Positions 45,795 to 58,310 of a stretch of 64,000 bases of DNA are shown here, in pieces. The DNA comes from Procambarus clarkii (lineage: Eukaryota; Arthropoda; Malacostraca; Decapoda; Cambaridae), in assembly GCF_040958095.1 (NCBI RefSeq), contig NC_091165.1, forward strand, positions 29,092,878 through 29,156,877, given 5' to 3'. Numbering within the stretch: the first letter of the stretch is position 1; each line of letters opens with the position of its first letter. The notes under the pieces were generated by a model. The model was not told where the DNA came from and did no database searches. It saw nothing but the letters and a program-made list of their open reading frames with translations. A program made the position numbers and the translations under genes.

Positions 45795-45905
45795 TGTAAA
45801 GACTTGGAAGGAATACGAGGACAAGGAGCTGGAATTGGACGGACGGAAGGAACGATGCCCAATCACCTGAACCATCGAGGCTCGAACGGCGACCTTCAAG
45901 AAGCG
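45795..45905 (-). mobile_element. SINE-like repeat, family B, diverged
   Basis: Minus-strand reading: cgccgttcgagcctcgatgg, ttcaggtgattgggcatcgt, ccgtccaattccagctcc. Weakly similar to other family B copies. Confidence 0.45.
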
Positions 45906-46353
45906 AGACCTCCGCTCTACCGACGAGTCCAAGTGGTTGGGCTAACACGGGACAGGAGTTTGGTGTTAAGATAGACGATCCTGATGACGCCTCCGTCAAT
46001 CTTAACGAACTGTAGATCCAAAAGCTCTATCTTCTCACATTTAAACTGTCAACAAAACTTTTGGGCAGTGATTGTGTCGAGGGGTTGACGAGCACTGCTA
46101 GAGGACTGACTGGACAGTATCTTTCACTGATGGTGGATGCTGGTGGATTAATTAGCATTTGGCTGGTGGGTTAATTAGCATTTGGCTGATGTATATATGC
46201 CAAACAGACTTTACTCCCTCCCACCACCCCTCCATAGGTTAAACTCGTCCAGGCTCTCCTCCAAAGGCGTATTCACCAAGCTATTCCTCACTGTTATCCA
46301 AAACGGTATTTTCTGGAGAATCCAATACTACTGTTCTATGTTATACTTTTTTT
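45906..46353. other. Unassigned DNA
   Basis: A 26-bp duplication (gctggtgg(g)ttaattagca) near 46135-46190. No gene. Confidence 0.4.
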
Positions 46354-46562
46354 GGCAGATGATGAGTGACAATAACATGGCTGAAAATATGATGACCAGA
46401 CCACACACCAGAAGATGTAGAGACGACTACGATGTTTCGCTCCGTCTTGGATCACTATCAAGTCGATTGAGTTGATAATATTATCACAATCGACTTGACA
46501 ATGGTCCAGGACGGACCGAAACGTCGTCGTCTCTTCATCTTCTGATGTGTGGTTTACCCATC
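46354..46562 (+). mobile_element. Foldback element, diverged copy with target duplication
   Basis: Head gcagatgatgagtgacaata, arms with gatgtttcgctccgtcttgg and ttgacaatggtccaggacgg then accgaaacgtcgtcgtc. Flanks ttatacttttttt (46341-46353) and ttattcttttttc (46563-46575) match at 11 of 13 positions. The hammerhead-like box here reads ttgacaat. Confidence 0.75.
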
Positions 46563-46582
46563 TTATTCTTTTTTCTTAAGTA

Positions 46583-46785
46583 CCCGCCAAACACACTCCG
46601 AAACTACGACGTTGGTACAACGTTCGAACAAGTTTTTAACACCTCCTAACCAGTTATAACAACCAACATAGCAAGTTGTAACAACGTTCTAATACGTCAT
46701 AAACACGTTAAGCCAAGATGTAACAACTTTATTACAAGTTGTAACAAGCGGAAAATAGAGACAGTTACGGTTTGTGTTTCCAGGG
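46583..46785 (-). repeat. Dispersed element, family E, second copy
   Basis: Reverse complement of 31101-31304 with few differences; lies only about 20 bp from the foldback element. Confidence 0.75.
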
Positions 46786-47742
<957 letters not shown>

Positions 47743-47905
47743 TTTGACTCATGTTATGCTCTTAGTGACTCGTGTTACTCGGCCATTGACTCATGTTACA
47801 CGGCCATTGACTCATGTTACACTGTTATTGACTTATGTTACACTGTTATTGACTCATGTTGCACGGCCATTGACTCATGTTACACGGCCATTGACTTACG
47901 TTTCA
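47743..47905. repeat. 21-bp minisatellite, about 8 copies
   Basis: Unit tgactcatgttacacggcca plus t, with cactgtta variants. Confidence 0.88.
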
Positions 47906-47959
47906 CTGTTATTAACTGATATTGATAAGTGATAAAGTGGCACTCATTTTCTCGTGCCA

Positions 47960-48165
47960 CTTTAAGTGACTCACGCCACACACTTACTGACCCACGCCAC
48001 ACACTTACTGACCCACGCCACACACTTACTGACCAACGCCACACACTTACTGACCCACGCCACACACTGACCCACGCCACACACTTACTGACCCACGCCA
48101 CACACTTACTGACCCACGCCACACACTTACTGACCCACGCCACACACTTACTGACCCATGCCACT
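47960..48165. repeat. 21-bp minisatellite, about 10 copies
   Basis: Unit tgacccacgccacacactta plus c; one shortened copy near 48060. Probably related to the preceding array. Confidence 0.9.
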
Positions 48166-48589
48166 CTCTCTTCCATACACCTATACACCGGGTACGAGAA
48201 ATACACAATAACCCTACACTCACAACATACACAGACACACAAACAGCCACATAACTCATACAACTGGCAAACAACATGACAATTCGAAGCGTTTTCTTGG
48301 GCAAATAATATTGTCGAGACTTTAAATTTCAACACTGATAATGTTCCTAAAAAAAAATAAAAAAAATCACCGAGTAGTTTAATAAATTTGTCATAATTAA
48401 TATGAAAATAAAACGCCAATGCACCAAAAATATTCGAATTTTGACATTTTTTTTAGATATAAAAAACGGGGGAAATTTTCATATTTTGCCAATTCTAATA
48501 ATTTTTTTTAAATATATCCGTGTCTCATTGATGAGGAAGGGCGCTCCCGAAGGACTGAAACGCCTGAAGTACGAATGGGGGTCCTGGAA
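48166..48589. other. Unassigned AT-rich DNA
   Basis: Contains ttgatga (48528-48534) and gaaac (48557-48561) around gggcgctccc, loosely hammerhead-like. No gene. Confidence 0.4.
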
Positions 48590-49035
48590 CAGGGTATAGG
48601 TGGGATGGGGTTCCTGTAGGAGGCTGTAGGTGGGATGGGGTTCCTGTAGGAGGCTGTAGGTGGGATGGGGTTCCTGTAGGAGGCTGTAGGTGGGATGGGA
48701 GCTCCTGTAGGAGGCTGTAGGTGGGATGGGGTTCCTGTAGGAGGCTGTAGGTGGGATGGGAGCTCCTGTAGGAGGCTGTAGGTGGGATGGAAGCTCCTGT
48801 AGGAGGCTGTAGGTGGGATGGGGTTCCTGTAGGAGGCTGTAGGTGGGATGGGAGCTCCTGTAGGAGGCTGTAGGTGGGATGGAAGCTCCTGTAGGAGGCT
48901 GTAGGTGGGATGGGAGCTCCTGTAGGAGGCTGTAGGTGGGATGGAAGCTCCTGTAGGAGGCTGTAGGTGGGATGGGGTTCCTGTAGGAGGCTGTAGGTGG
49001 GATGGAAGCTCCTGTAGGAGGCTGTAGGTGGGATG
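48590..49035. repeat. 30-bp minisatellite, about 15 copies
   Basis: Unit ggttcctgtaggaggctgta followed by ggtgggatgg. Variants ggttcc, gagctcc and aagctcc alternate. Period divisible by three gives long false frames (PPTASYRNPI on minus). Confidence 0.93.
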
Positions 49036-49267
49036 CAACTCCTGAAGTACCAGCGGAATGTGTTTAAAATAGAAACCCTTGCATTTGGCTACACCAAAAG
49101 AAAATTCGAAATGTAAATTACAAAATAATATTCCCACAGGAACAACGTGCAAAGGGATCATATATTAAATGACGTATAGATCCACACTTGTATTAATTAC
49201 ATGCAAGAATTAGAAACGTTCTGTTGAGAGACCTTTAATAATACCACGATGGCTTGAACAGTCTATA
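49036..49267. other. Unassigned spacer
   Basis: Short AT-rich spacer between two 30-bp arrays. Confidence 0.4.
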
Positions 49268-49703
49268 AATGTCGACAGGAATGAACACTGAACACTACCT
49301 CACGACGGGAATGAACACTGAACACTACCTCACAACTGGAATGAACACTGAACACTACCTCACGACTGGAATGAACACTGAACACTACCTCACGACAGGA
49401 ATGAACACTGAACACTACCTCACGACGGGAATGAACACTGAACACTACCTCACGACAGGAATGAACACTGAACACTACCTCACGACTGGAATGAACACTG
49501 AACACTACCTCACGACTGGAATGAACACTGAACACTACCTCACGACTGGAATGAATACTGAACACTACCTCACGACAGGAATGAACACTGAACACTACCT
49601 CACGACAGGAATGAACACTGAACACTACCTCACGACAGGAATGAACACTGAACACTACCTCACGACTGGAATGAACACTGAACACTACCTCACGACTGGA
49701 ATG
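49268..49703. repeat. 30-bp minisatellite, about 14.5 copies
   Basis: Unit ggaatgaacactgaacacta followed by cctcacgact, with the last bases act/aca/acg variable. Open frames (TTGMNTEHYL, VFSVHSSREV) are repeat products. Confidence 0.95.
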
Positions 49704-49899
49704 AACAGACTGCCTCACGAAAAGATACAGAAAAACACTTTCTTAACACAATATATGTATTGTTTTTATCATAAGTTTAATTTTCAAAACAAATAATAAT
49801 GTCTTGTGTAGAGCACAAAACACCTTATGACGCACGGTATATAAAAAGCTAAACACATTGTGGTGTAAGTAACACAATTAGACAAAATCCTTCAAGATC

Positions 49900-50158
49900 T
49901 TAAAACCCTCCAAGATCTTTAGACCCTGCGACATTTTCAAGCATCAATGAATATTGCTCAAAAAATCTTTCTTTCAAAAGCCCACAAACCCGTCTCACAG
50001 ACTGCAGCCCGTCCTCCAAACAAAGATCCAAAAGTGATTCCATGCACCCGCCAAACCCCCTGTTTATGAATGAAAAGCGGTTTACACACGACTCACAACT
50101 GCTGACGTTCGAACATATCCGGAACAAGTGCTTCACTGACGAATTTTGTTCGAATCAC
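49900..50158 (-). pseudogene. Unidentified open segment, possibly a decayed coding fragment
   Basis: About 85 codons without a stop on the minus strand, with a balanced residue mix unlike the repeat frames around it (segments CSNVSSCESCVNRF, GCMESLLDLCLEDG, LLKERFFEQYSLMLENVAG). There is no ATG at its start (upstream stop TGA), so if coding it is an exon piece or retroelement remnant. I do not recognise a family. Confidence 0.2.
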
Positions 50159-50666
50159 AACGCTATAAATGCTTCACCCACGTACTACAAATACAAATAA
50201 TCGTCAACAGAACCTAAACACCTAACCTAACCTATCCTATGCCTATATATACACAATATGCCAATATATTATAATATTAATTTATACTTGAGAAAATTCC
50301 CGTTTTGAATGAACAGCATGTTAAAATTTATGAATGCGTCTGTGGGGTCGACCGCTGGATGTAATGGACTTGAGTCGAGGACGGGTTGCAGACTGTGTTC
50401 AAAACGCTCCGCCTCCACACAACTTTAAAATCTTCCTCGTCTTTAAACCCTTCTATATATCATACTCCCATACCCCTCCCCCACCACCACCACCCACATG
50501 TTTGCTCTGTATCAGGGCATAATACGCCCGGACACTGAAGCTTGGTAAAAGCCGAGAGCTTTTTCCCCCCCTCGGAGAATATCAAATGACATCAGCTGAA
50601 GAACAAACACTTTGCTTGGATTATCGCGGTGTGCGTTTTCCTATCAGGCGATACGAGAGGAAACCG
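50159..50666. other. Unassigned DNA
   Basis: Includes cctaacctaacctatccta near 50221. No gene recognised. Confidence 0.4.
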
Positions 50667-50750
50667 GGCGAGTGGGAGGTCCGGGCAAGTGGGAGGTCCG
50701 GGCAAGTGGGAGGTCCGGGCGAGAGGAAAGTCCGGGCGAGCAGGAAAGTC
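50667..50750. repeat. 17-bp minisatellite, about 4-5 copies
   Basis: Unit agtgggaggtccgggca, last copies diverged. Confidence 0.85.
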
Positions 50751-51190
50751 TTGTTTCCGGCAAATATTATGTAGCTCGGATTTTTCGTCATATACGGCTC
50801 AAAAGAACCAGAATCAAGTACACTAAGCATTCATCAGGCCTTTATACAACCACCTACGAAACCTATCTATCTTTTCTAAATCATGGAATATCCATGTGCA
50901 TTTATTCAGCAGTTTATGGGGCTCCTAAGCACTATACGACGTTGTTTGTCACAGAGTTAACCTTGAACTGTGATGTTTCGACGCTCGTTAAATGGGCTAC
51001 AAATGTAAACAAACTCGCCATACTTATTGAAAGATTTAGAGGTTTCGTAAGAGGATGCGTCATTGTTTGACGAAGTCATGGCCAGAAGGGCACTACTTCC
51101 TGGCTAACGAAGCCCTCGTTATCAGATTAGCGAGCAATCAGTAGTTAATGGCAAGCTAAATATAATCAACTGGTAATTGGCTCAGTCAAT
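50751..51190. other. Unassigned DNA with an open plus-strand frame
   Basis: The frame through about 50760-51070 lacks stops for about 100 codons but has no proper start and no recognised domain. Confidence 0.35.
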
Positions 51191-51219
51191 TATTGCTGAT
51201 TAGTGACACCAGGAGCTGT

Positions 51220-52045
51220 TGAACCCCCACACCAGGTAATAACCCCAAGCTGCTGGACCCCACATCAGGTAACGACGCCAAGCTGCTGGACCCCACACCA
51301 GGTAATGACCCCAAGCTGCTGGACCCCACACCAGGTAATAACCCCAAGCTGCTGGACCCCACATCAGGTAACGACGCCAAGCTGCTGGACCCCACACCAG
51401 GTAATGACCCCAAGCTGCTGAACCCCACACCAGGTAATGACCCCAAGCTGCTGGACCCCACACCAGGTAATAACCCCAAGCTGCTGGACCCCATGGTAGG
51501 TAATAACCCCAAGCTGCTGGACCCCACACCAGGTAATAACCCCAAGCTGCTGGACCCCACATCAGGTAACGACCCCAAGCTGCTGAACCCCTCATCAGGT
51601 AATGACCCCAAGCTGCTGGACCCCACATCAGGTAACGACCCCAAGCTGCTGAACCCCTCATCAGGTAATGACCCCAAGCTGCTGGACCCCATGCCAGGTA
51701 ATAACCCCAAGCTGCTGGACCCCTCATCAGGTAATGACCCCAAGCTGCTGGACCCCCACATCAGGTAACGACCACAAGCTGCTGGACCCCACACCAGGTA
51801 ATGACCCCAAGCTGCTGGACCCCACACCAGGTAATGACCCCAAGCTGCTGGACCCCACATCAGGTAATGACCCCAAGCTGCTGGACCCCACACCAGGTAA
51901 TAACCCCAAGCTCCTGGACCCCACACCAGGTAATAACCCCAAGCTGCTGGACCCCACACCAGGTAATAACCCCAAGCTCCTGGACCCCACATCAGGTAAT
52001 GACCCCAAGCTGCTGGACCCCACACCAGATAACGACCCCTTGTTG
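51220..52045. repeat. 33-bp minisatellite, about 25 copies
   Basis: Unit ccccaagctgctggacccca followed by caccaggtaatga. acacca/acatca and atga/ataa/acga variants recur. Period divisible by three gives long false frames on both strands. Confidence 0.95.
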
Positions 52046-52780
52046 TAGCACCCCCTACAACAGGTATGGACTGCTACAGCTTGATACAACTACAGTCGCA
52101 TACAGGGCATGAACTCACAGTGTTCGGATACAATGCCTGGTAAGCGCCGAGGTAAAATATTCGAGAGGCCATTAGCAAGGCTCCCAAGCACACACACACA
52201 AAATAATGTCTGTATAACATGTTAAACAGAATGCATGGTTTCACATATGTGAAGTTCGATTGTATACAAACCAGCGTATTACGTACGTATTGTGTGTTAA
52301 TATAGATATAATGCTGCATACTTGGGGAAATACATGCAATAATATAGCGAATGTGTAAGGATACATACGTATAATGTTGTATAGGATGCGTTAGGATGCA
52401 TAGCAATAATACTAAGTAGCAGTTACAGCCTGGCCTTAAAACATATTATACACAATATGTATAACTATCCACATATGTATATGTATTCAAATTTGAGAGT
52501 AACACGAAAATAATCCACGCTCTTTCGTGATTTAACGCATTTTCAATGAGTAGAATATGTATTTCCTGTGATACTGTAATCCCACTATTTACGTCCGAAA
52601 TTGTTTTCTAGACACAGACTTAAATCGAAGCATTGCAAATCTAAACCTATTAACCCATAAGATCCAATGGTATAACGTGGAATTGCGCTCCGGTGGAAAA
52701 TCAAAATGTCTCTAGAGAGAAAATTCCCAAAGGAAAAAAAATAAAAAGCCTACAAAATACAATACAATACAATATAGTTG
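52046..52780. other. Unassigned AT-rich DNA
   Basis: No gene recognised. If 52788 is a real donor, this is intron 1 on the minus strand. Confidence 0.4.
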
Positions 52781-52946
52781 TACTTACCTGAGACAGTAGA
52801 GTGGCGAGTATTGAGGAACAAATGTCTTACAATCTTCACATGTTGGGAGGGAATTGTTTGGCTGCGTGTAATAAGCTCTCTACCACACTGGCCATTTTCG
52901 TGTTGCCGTAGACTACAACGACACTTTAGCAGCACTCACTAACCAC

Positions 52947-52947
52947 C

Positions 52948-52979
<32 letters not shown>

Positions 52980-52987
52980 TGCTGCTT
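52947..52987. repeat. (GCT)n trinucleotide repeat
   Basis: About 13 triplets with one gtt; reads (CAG/AGC)n on the minus strand inside the candidate first exon. Confidence 0.92.
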
Positions 52988-53124
52988 ACTGTAAGGGTTT
53001 AACACCTCTCAAAAATCACTCACATACTCTACTGTTTTAAGTACTTAAAATACTCTCTCAGTGCCTAAGGCTTAGTTATCAAGCAGCTCACCGGCATGTT
53101 TTTATATACACAATCTTAAAAACC

Positions 53125-53250
53125 AAACACTTAAATACACTACACTTAAATCAGCGAACACTTAAATACGAGCACTTAAATCCGAACACTTAAATGCGAG
53201 CACTTAAATCCGAACACTTAAATGCGAGCACCTAAATCCGAACACTTAAA
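53125..53250. repeat. 14-bp tandem repeat
   Basis: acttaaatccgaac and acttaaatgcgagc units alternate. Confidence 0.82.
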
Positions 53251-53650
53251 TTCAACCAATTTCTCAAAATTAACCAAAAAACAAAAAGCAAATGATTAGT
53301 TTTCATATGTCTCGAATCACTTACTGGACAGGGGGGGGGGGGGAGATTCGAGGTTCCAAATAATTCTTCCCACAATCACCGGTGGACGAGGGCGGAGGCC
53401 GCCCGAACCACAAACTGCTCTTAAACACACGAAACGCTTCAAATTTCACGGCACAACTGATGGCTTTTTTCCCCCAGGTTCTCTAAGGACGCCAGTACAA
53501 CTCGGTGAACGCGTTACACTCATGTTCGACCGCTGTAAACGGTAAGAATACATGAGACTGACCCGGCCGCGTACGTCCTTCACGGGAGGTAAACACAGGC
53601 AGCTGGTCGCTTAAGGTACGCCGCGCCCCGTGGCTGCCGTCTCATTCGAA

Positions 53651-54384
53651 GCGGATAATTTAACTTTATTTCCATAATTGCTAATTTTGGGTTAAAGTTT
53701 TAGATATTAAATAAATGTAAATCGAAATTTTATCGTTAAAGTTCACTTTTTAAATGACCGAAAGTCCATTAATCGAGTATATTAGTTATTTATTTGATTT
53801 GATTTTAATATTTGGCAACACATCGTAATGTCAAATTACGAAATGAGGTATCCAGTTATTCTACACAATTTCTTCTTGTTTCGGGTATTTGAATAAACTA
53901 AAATAACCACGCTAATATACAACAGTCATTTTTTTCGTCTCGAAAATGAAGAATTTGTGGAAATGGTGGACAACTGTTTTTCCTAAACAATTCATCACGA
54001 AACAACGCGTGAAAACAATGTTAAGTTTTTTTACCCAACAGAGACACTAACAAATTACGATGAAGAGTAATGACTGGCACTCTAAATTACTACTTTGTCT
54101 CTGTATTAACTTGAGAAAAACGTGATATTTTACAGTCTTGAACTAATCCATATTGGTAGTGATGTAGGCAATGTTCAGTTGTTACCAGGGAGGAAGCTGT
54201 TAAGCACATAGAAAACTAAAAACCTATCAAGTCCCTAAGATCAAACTCAATCTTATCTAGATCTTAAACAAAAATGTAAAAACGAGCTAAGTGAGCCTTC
54301 GACTTCTATATATAATAAATCATTACTGTCGAGCAAAGTACCAGAATTGTGCAGTTGCAAATGTTGCAGTACTCGCTAAGAAAA
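53651..54384. other. Unassigned AT-rich DNA
   Basis: No gene or repeat recognised. Confidence 0.4.
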
Positions 54385-54980
54385 AGTAACAAATCCCTTG
54401 CGTCGAATTATCATCCAAATAGCCTTTCGTCTACTGTGGTAAAGCTGCTTGAATCGATAAAAGTAAAAGCAATTCGGCTATAACGTCAAAGGCATGGATT
54501 AGTAAAGCATGCAAAAGGGGTTTTACTAATGGCCGGTCCTGTTTAAAAAAATCTACTGTATTTTTATATATATAGTAATTGATAGCAACAGCTGGCGACA
54601 TTGTGTACCTTGTCTATAGCAAAGCTTTTGATACTGTCTCATAGACAACTGAATAGAAAGGTAGAGAGAGGCTCGCGGTATTAGGGAAAGCAAACCTAAG
54701 TAGGATAAAGGCATGATTAATTCAAAGGAAATTACACTGATTATTTACATTTACACTGATTAATTAGTGTAAATGAAGTTAAATCAGTGTGGGAACCGAT
54801 GTAAAAGGAGTGTATCAAGGCTGTCAAGGGACCTCTGATGTCTACCATATATATATAAACGATTCAGATAAAAGACTGAACAGCAACATTTGTAAATCTC
54901 CGGACGATACAATATCAAGGCGAGAAATGAATACAGAAGATATAAAATCACCTCAAGACGAACTAGATAATTTTTTATAA
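54385..54980 (+). pseudogene. Decayed non-LTR retrotransposon reverse transcriptase
   Basis: In order, across frameshifts and stops: NYHPNSLSSTVVKLLES (LINE motif NYRPISL...KLLE), GLVKHAKGVLLMAG (degraded HGF...GR), DIVYLVYSKAFDTVS (motif A, xDxSKAFD) near 54600-54645, then on one open piece (54789-54980) GVYQGCQG (motif B, GVPQGS), YHIYINDSDKRLNS, and CKSPDDTIS (motif C, from FADD). Known order for CR1/Jockey-like reverse transcriptases. Catalytic residues are partly lost (A in YADD is P), so it is dead. Confidence 0.7.
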
Positions 54981-55002
54981 ATAGACGAGGTATTGCCAGA
55001 TA

Positions 55003-55290
55003 GATACCTACCTTGAGGCTACCTTGAGGTGCTTCCGGGGCTTAGTGTCCCCGCGGCCCGGTCGTCGACCAGGCCTCCTGGTTGCTGGACTGATCAACCA
55101 GGCTGTTAGACGCGGCTGCTCGCAGCCTGACGTATGAGTCACAGCCTGGTTGATCAGGTATCCTTTGGAGGTGCTTATCCAGTTCTCTCTTGAACACTGT
55201 GAGGGGTTTGCCAGTTATGCCCCTTATGTGTAGTGGAAGCGTGTTGAACAGTCTCGGGCCTCTGATGTTCAGTTGATGCAGATGCAGTCA
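55003..55290 (-). pseudogene. LINE 3' end: ORF2 C-terminus and tail
   Basis: Minus strand is open for about 80 codons to a stop at 55042-55044: HLHQLNIRGPRLFNTLP, HIRGITGKPLTVFKRELDKH, IPDQPGCDSYVRLRAA. This resembles the end of LINE ORF2 proteins (WNSLP...FKxxLDxxL). After the stop comes gccccggaagcacctcaagg and a cctcaaggta repeat. It is 5'-truncated as usual for LINEs. A possible agatagat duplication lies at both sides. The 3' tail is shared with the SINE at 14335. Orientation is opposite to the RT remnant next to it, so they are separate insertions. Confidence 0.65.
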
Positions 55291-55912
55291 AACTAAATCT
55301 ATCTGTTAGATAGATGCAGTTTCCTAAATCTTAAGTTTACATTCTAACCCAACTAAGCAAAAACAAACTTTATACATTGTTCCTTGACGCGGCAAATTCT
55401 TCTGTGATAATTCTCCTGCAAATTTGACAAAAGACAGAATGATGCGAATACTTGCAAACACTCCCAAGTTTAAATGAGAAGCGGAGGAGAGACGGGCAGG
55501 AGATAACAGAGCAGTGAGACATCGCTCGCCCAAAGTTTACACATGTTTCGAACTTTTCCCGTCGACCATACGGGGCAAAGTTCAAGAGCAGACGAGTGAA
55601 AGAAAATATTAAACAACATTTTTTTGGCAGAAGAAAGCAAGCAATGAATATAATAAAAAGATGACATGAAGATAGACAGTTAGATATGTAGATAGATAAA
55701 GAGAGAGAGAAATGAGAGTCTTTCTGATAGACAGATCTATGTAATTTTTCACAGGTACCAAGATAAAATATATAGAGAAATCGTCCAGTATTTGCTCAGG
55801 AACTTGGAGGATAAATTTAGAGTCAATTTCACGGTAGAGGCGCCATGGGGAGGGTCAGGTGGGGGTGAGAGTGATGGGGAGACGAGCAAGTAACATGAGT
55901 AACCTGTTGCCT
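55291..55912. other. Unassigned DNA
   Basis: Short gatagat and gaga motifs near 55675-55710. No gene. Confidence 0.4.
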
Positions 55913-57680
55913 GTAGCTGGAACATCACCTGGAGGTCTTGCTTGTAGCTGGAACATCACCTGGAGGTCCTGCCTGTAGCTGGAACATCACCTGGAGGTCC
56001 TGCCTGTAGCTGGAACATCACCTGGAGGTCCTGCCTGTAGCTGGAACATCACCTGGAGGTTCTGCCTGTAGCTGGAACATCACCTGGAGGTCTTGCTTGT
56101 AGCTGGAACATCACCTGGAGGTCCTGCCTGTAGCTGGAACATCACCTGGAGGTCTTGCTTGTAGCTGGAACATCACCTGGAGGTCCTGCCTGTAGCTGGA
56201 ACATCACCTGGAGGTCTTGCTTGTAGCTGGAACATCACCTGGAGGTCCTGCCTGTTGCTGGAACATCACCTGGAGGTCTTGCTTGTAGCGGAACATCACC
56301 TGGAGGTACTGCTTGTAGCTGGAACATCACCTGTAGGTCCTGCCTGTTGCTGGAACATCACCTGGAGGTCCTGCTTGTAGCTGGAACATCACCTGGAGGT
56401 CCTGCCTGTTGCTGGAACATCACCTGGAGGTCCTGCTTGTAGCCGGAACATCACCTGGAGGTCCTGCCTGTAGCTGGAACATCACCTGGAGGTCCTGCCT
56501 GTAGCTGGAACATCACCTGGAGGTCCTGCTTGTAGCTGGAACATCACCTGGAGGTCCTGCTTGTAGCTGGAACATCACCTGGAGGTCCTGCCTGTAGCTG
56601 CAACATCACCTGGAAGTCCTACCTGTAGCTGGAACATCACCTGGAGGTCCTGCCTGTAGCTGGAACATCACCTGGAGGTCCTGCTTGTAGCTGGAACATC
56701 ACCTGGAGGTCCTGCTTGTAGCTGGAACATCACCTGGAGGTACTGCTTGTAGCTGGAACATCACCTGGAGGTCCTGCCTGTTGCTGGAACATCACCTGGA
56801 GGTCCTGCCTGTAGCTGGAACATCACCTGGAGGTCCTGCTTGTAGCCGGAACATCACCTGGAGGTCCTGCCTGTAGCTGGAACATCACCTGGAGGTCCTG
56901 CCTGTTGCTGGAACATCACCTGGAGGTCCTGCTTGTAGCTGGAACATCACCTGGAGGTCTTGCTTGTAGCTGGAACATCACCTGGAGGTCCTGCCTGTTG
57001 CTGGAACATCACCTGGAGGTCCTGCCTGTAGCTGGAACATCACCTGGAGGTCCTGCCTGTTGCTGGAACATCACCTGGAGGTCCTGCCTGTAGCTGGAAC
57101 ATCACCTGGAGGTCTTGCTTGTAGCTGGAACATCACCTGGAGGTACTGCCTGTAGCTGGAACATCACCTGGAGGTCCTACCTGTAGCTGGAACATCACCT
57201 GGAGGTCCTACCTGTAGCTGGAACATCACCTGGAGGTCCTACCTGTAGCTGGAACATCACCTGGAGGTCTTGCTTGTAGCTGGAACATCACCTGGAGGTA
57301 CTACCTGTAGCTGGAACATCACCTGGAGGTCCTGCCTGTTGCTGGAACATCACCTGGAGGTCCTGCCTGTAGCCGGAACATCACCTGCAGGTCCTGCCTG
57401 TTGCTGGAACATCACCTGGAGGTCCTGCCTGTAGCTGGAACATCACCTGGAGGTCCTGCCTGTAGCTGGACATCACCTGGAGGTCCTGCCTGTAGCTGGA
57501 ACATCACCTGGAGGTACTGCTTGTAGCTGGAACATCACCTGGAGGTACTGCTTGTAGCTGGAACATCACCTGGAGGTACTGCTTGTAGCTGGAACATCAC
57601 CTGGAGGTACTGCTTGTAGCTGGAACGTCACCTGGAGGTCCTGCTTGTTGCTGGAACATCACCTGGAGGTCCTACCTGGA
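55913..57680. repeat. 31-bp minisatellite, about 57 copies
   Basis: Unit tgtagctggaacatcacctg followed by gaggtcctgcc. Variants tgttgctgg, cttgctt, cctgctt and tactgctt recur in blocks. One unit lacks a base near 57466. Confidence 0.95.
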
Positions 57681-58224
57681 GGCTGTTGTTAAGGCGAACC
57701 AATCAAACAATTAAAAGTTGACGCCCAGGCAATCCTCCCAGGACTCGAACCCTCAATTCCCAGGTACATATTTAATCCGTAAAGATGTTCACCACCGTAC
57801 CGTTTTCACGTCAAATTACAGCCTACCATAACGACGTTACAACCGGTGAAAACGTGTCAATATTTCCACAGCAGCTGTAAATTCACCCACGCAGCGCTGG
57901 TTGGGCGAGGCTAAGATGGGAAGGGACTTTCCCAGACCTTCTCAGGCCGGTAAGCGGAAGGGGTTGGGGAGGGCCTCTGTGGGTATACCTCCTAGGTTGC
58001 AGCTGCTTAACCGGTATACTCAGTACAGTACGCCAAGGTTCGCCAAGCATTTACGAAACCTGTGCAGCTTTCGTTCGCCATAGCGGCTTTGTTGACATTT
58101 ATTAAACAGTTTACGAGCTCCAAAACTTCCCAACCCAAGGGGAAATGTAAACATTCTGGATCCTAGGATGTAAAATTTCTGGATCCTGGCGGCCCCCTTA
58201 GTGTGTAAAGCTGCAGCAGGGGGA

Positions 58225-58225
<1 letters not shown>
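57681..58225. other. SINE and MITE fragments
   Basis: 57718-57765 resembles the SINE at 45663 (gacgcccaggcaatcctccc, ggactcgaaccctcaa). 58038-58135 resembles one arm of the MITE (aagcatttacgaaacctgtg, gcggctttgttgacatttat, taaacagtttacgagctcca). Otherwise nothing. Confidence 0.5.

Positions 58226-58308
<83 letters not shown>
58226..58308. repeat. (CT)n microsatellite
   Basis: One ta interruption. Confidence 0.95.

Positions 58309-58310
<2 letters not shown>

Larger units (their letters stand above)
52788..53565 (-). promoter_or_regulatory. Candidate promoter and non-coding first exon of a host gene
   Basis: On the minus strand ctcag|gtaagta (junction at 52788/52787) is a near-ideal 5' splice site. 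Upstream, a GC-richer region (53380-53650) contains tcagt at about 53557-53561, matching the arthropod initiator, with ggtcg about 29 bases downstream (one base off the DPE position). The inferred transcript holds a (CAG)n tract and an ATG in good context near 52890 that opens only 20 codons, so the exon would be mostly 5' UTR. No protein evidence. All of this is inference from short signals. Confidence 0.3.

Noticed and set aside
48525-48565. uugauga followed by gaaac around gggcgctccc
   Set aside because: The enclosed stem is not in hammerhead position and no cleavage triplet with stem III is seen.
48508-49161. 217-codon minus-strand frame with PPTASYR repeats
   Set aside because: Product of the 30-bp minisatellite, open in more than one frame.
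50612-51070. 152-codon plus-strand frame
   Set aside because: No ATG at its start; its first third is a 17-bp minisatellite and the rest matches nothing I know.
51186-52112. Long open frames over the 33-bp array, up to 279 codons
   Set aside because: Repeat period divisible by three; every frame gives the same short peptide repeat and there is no start context or splice evidence.
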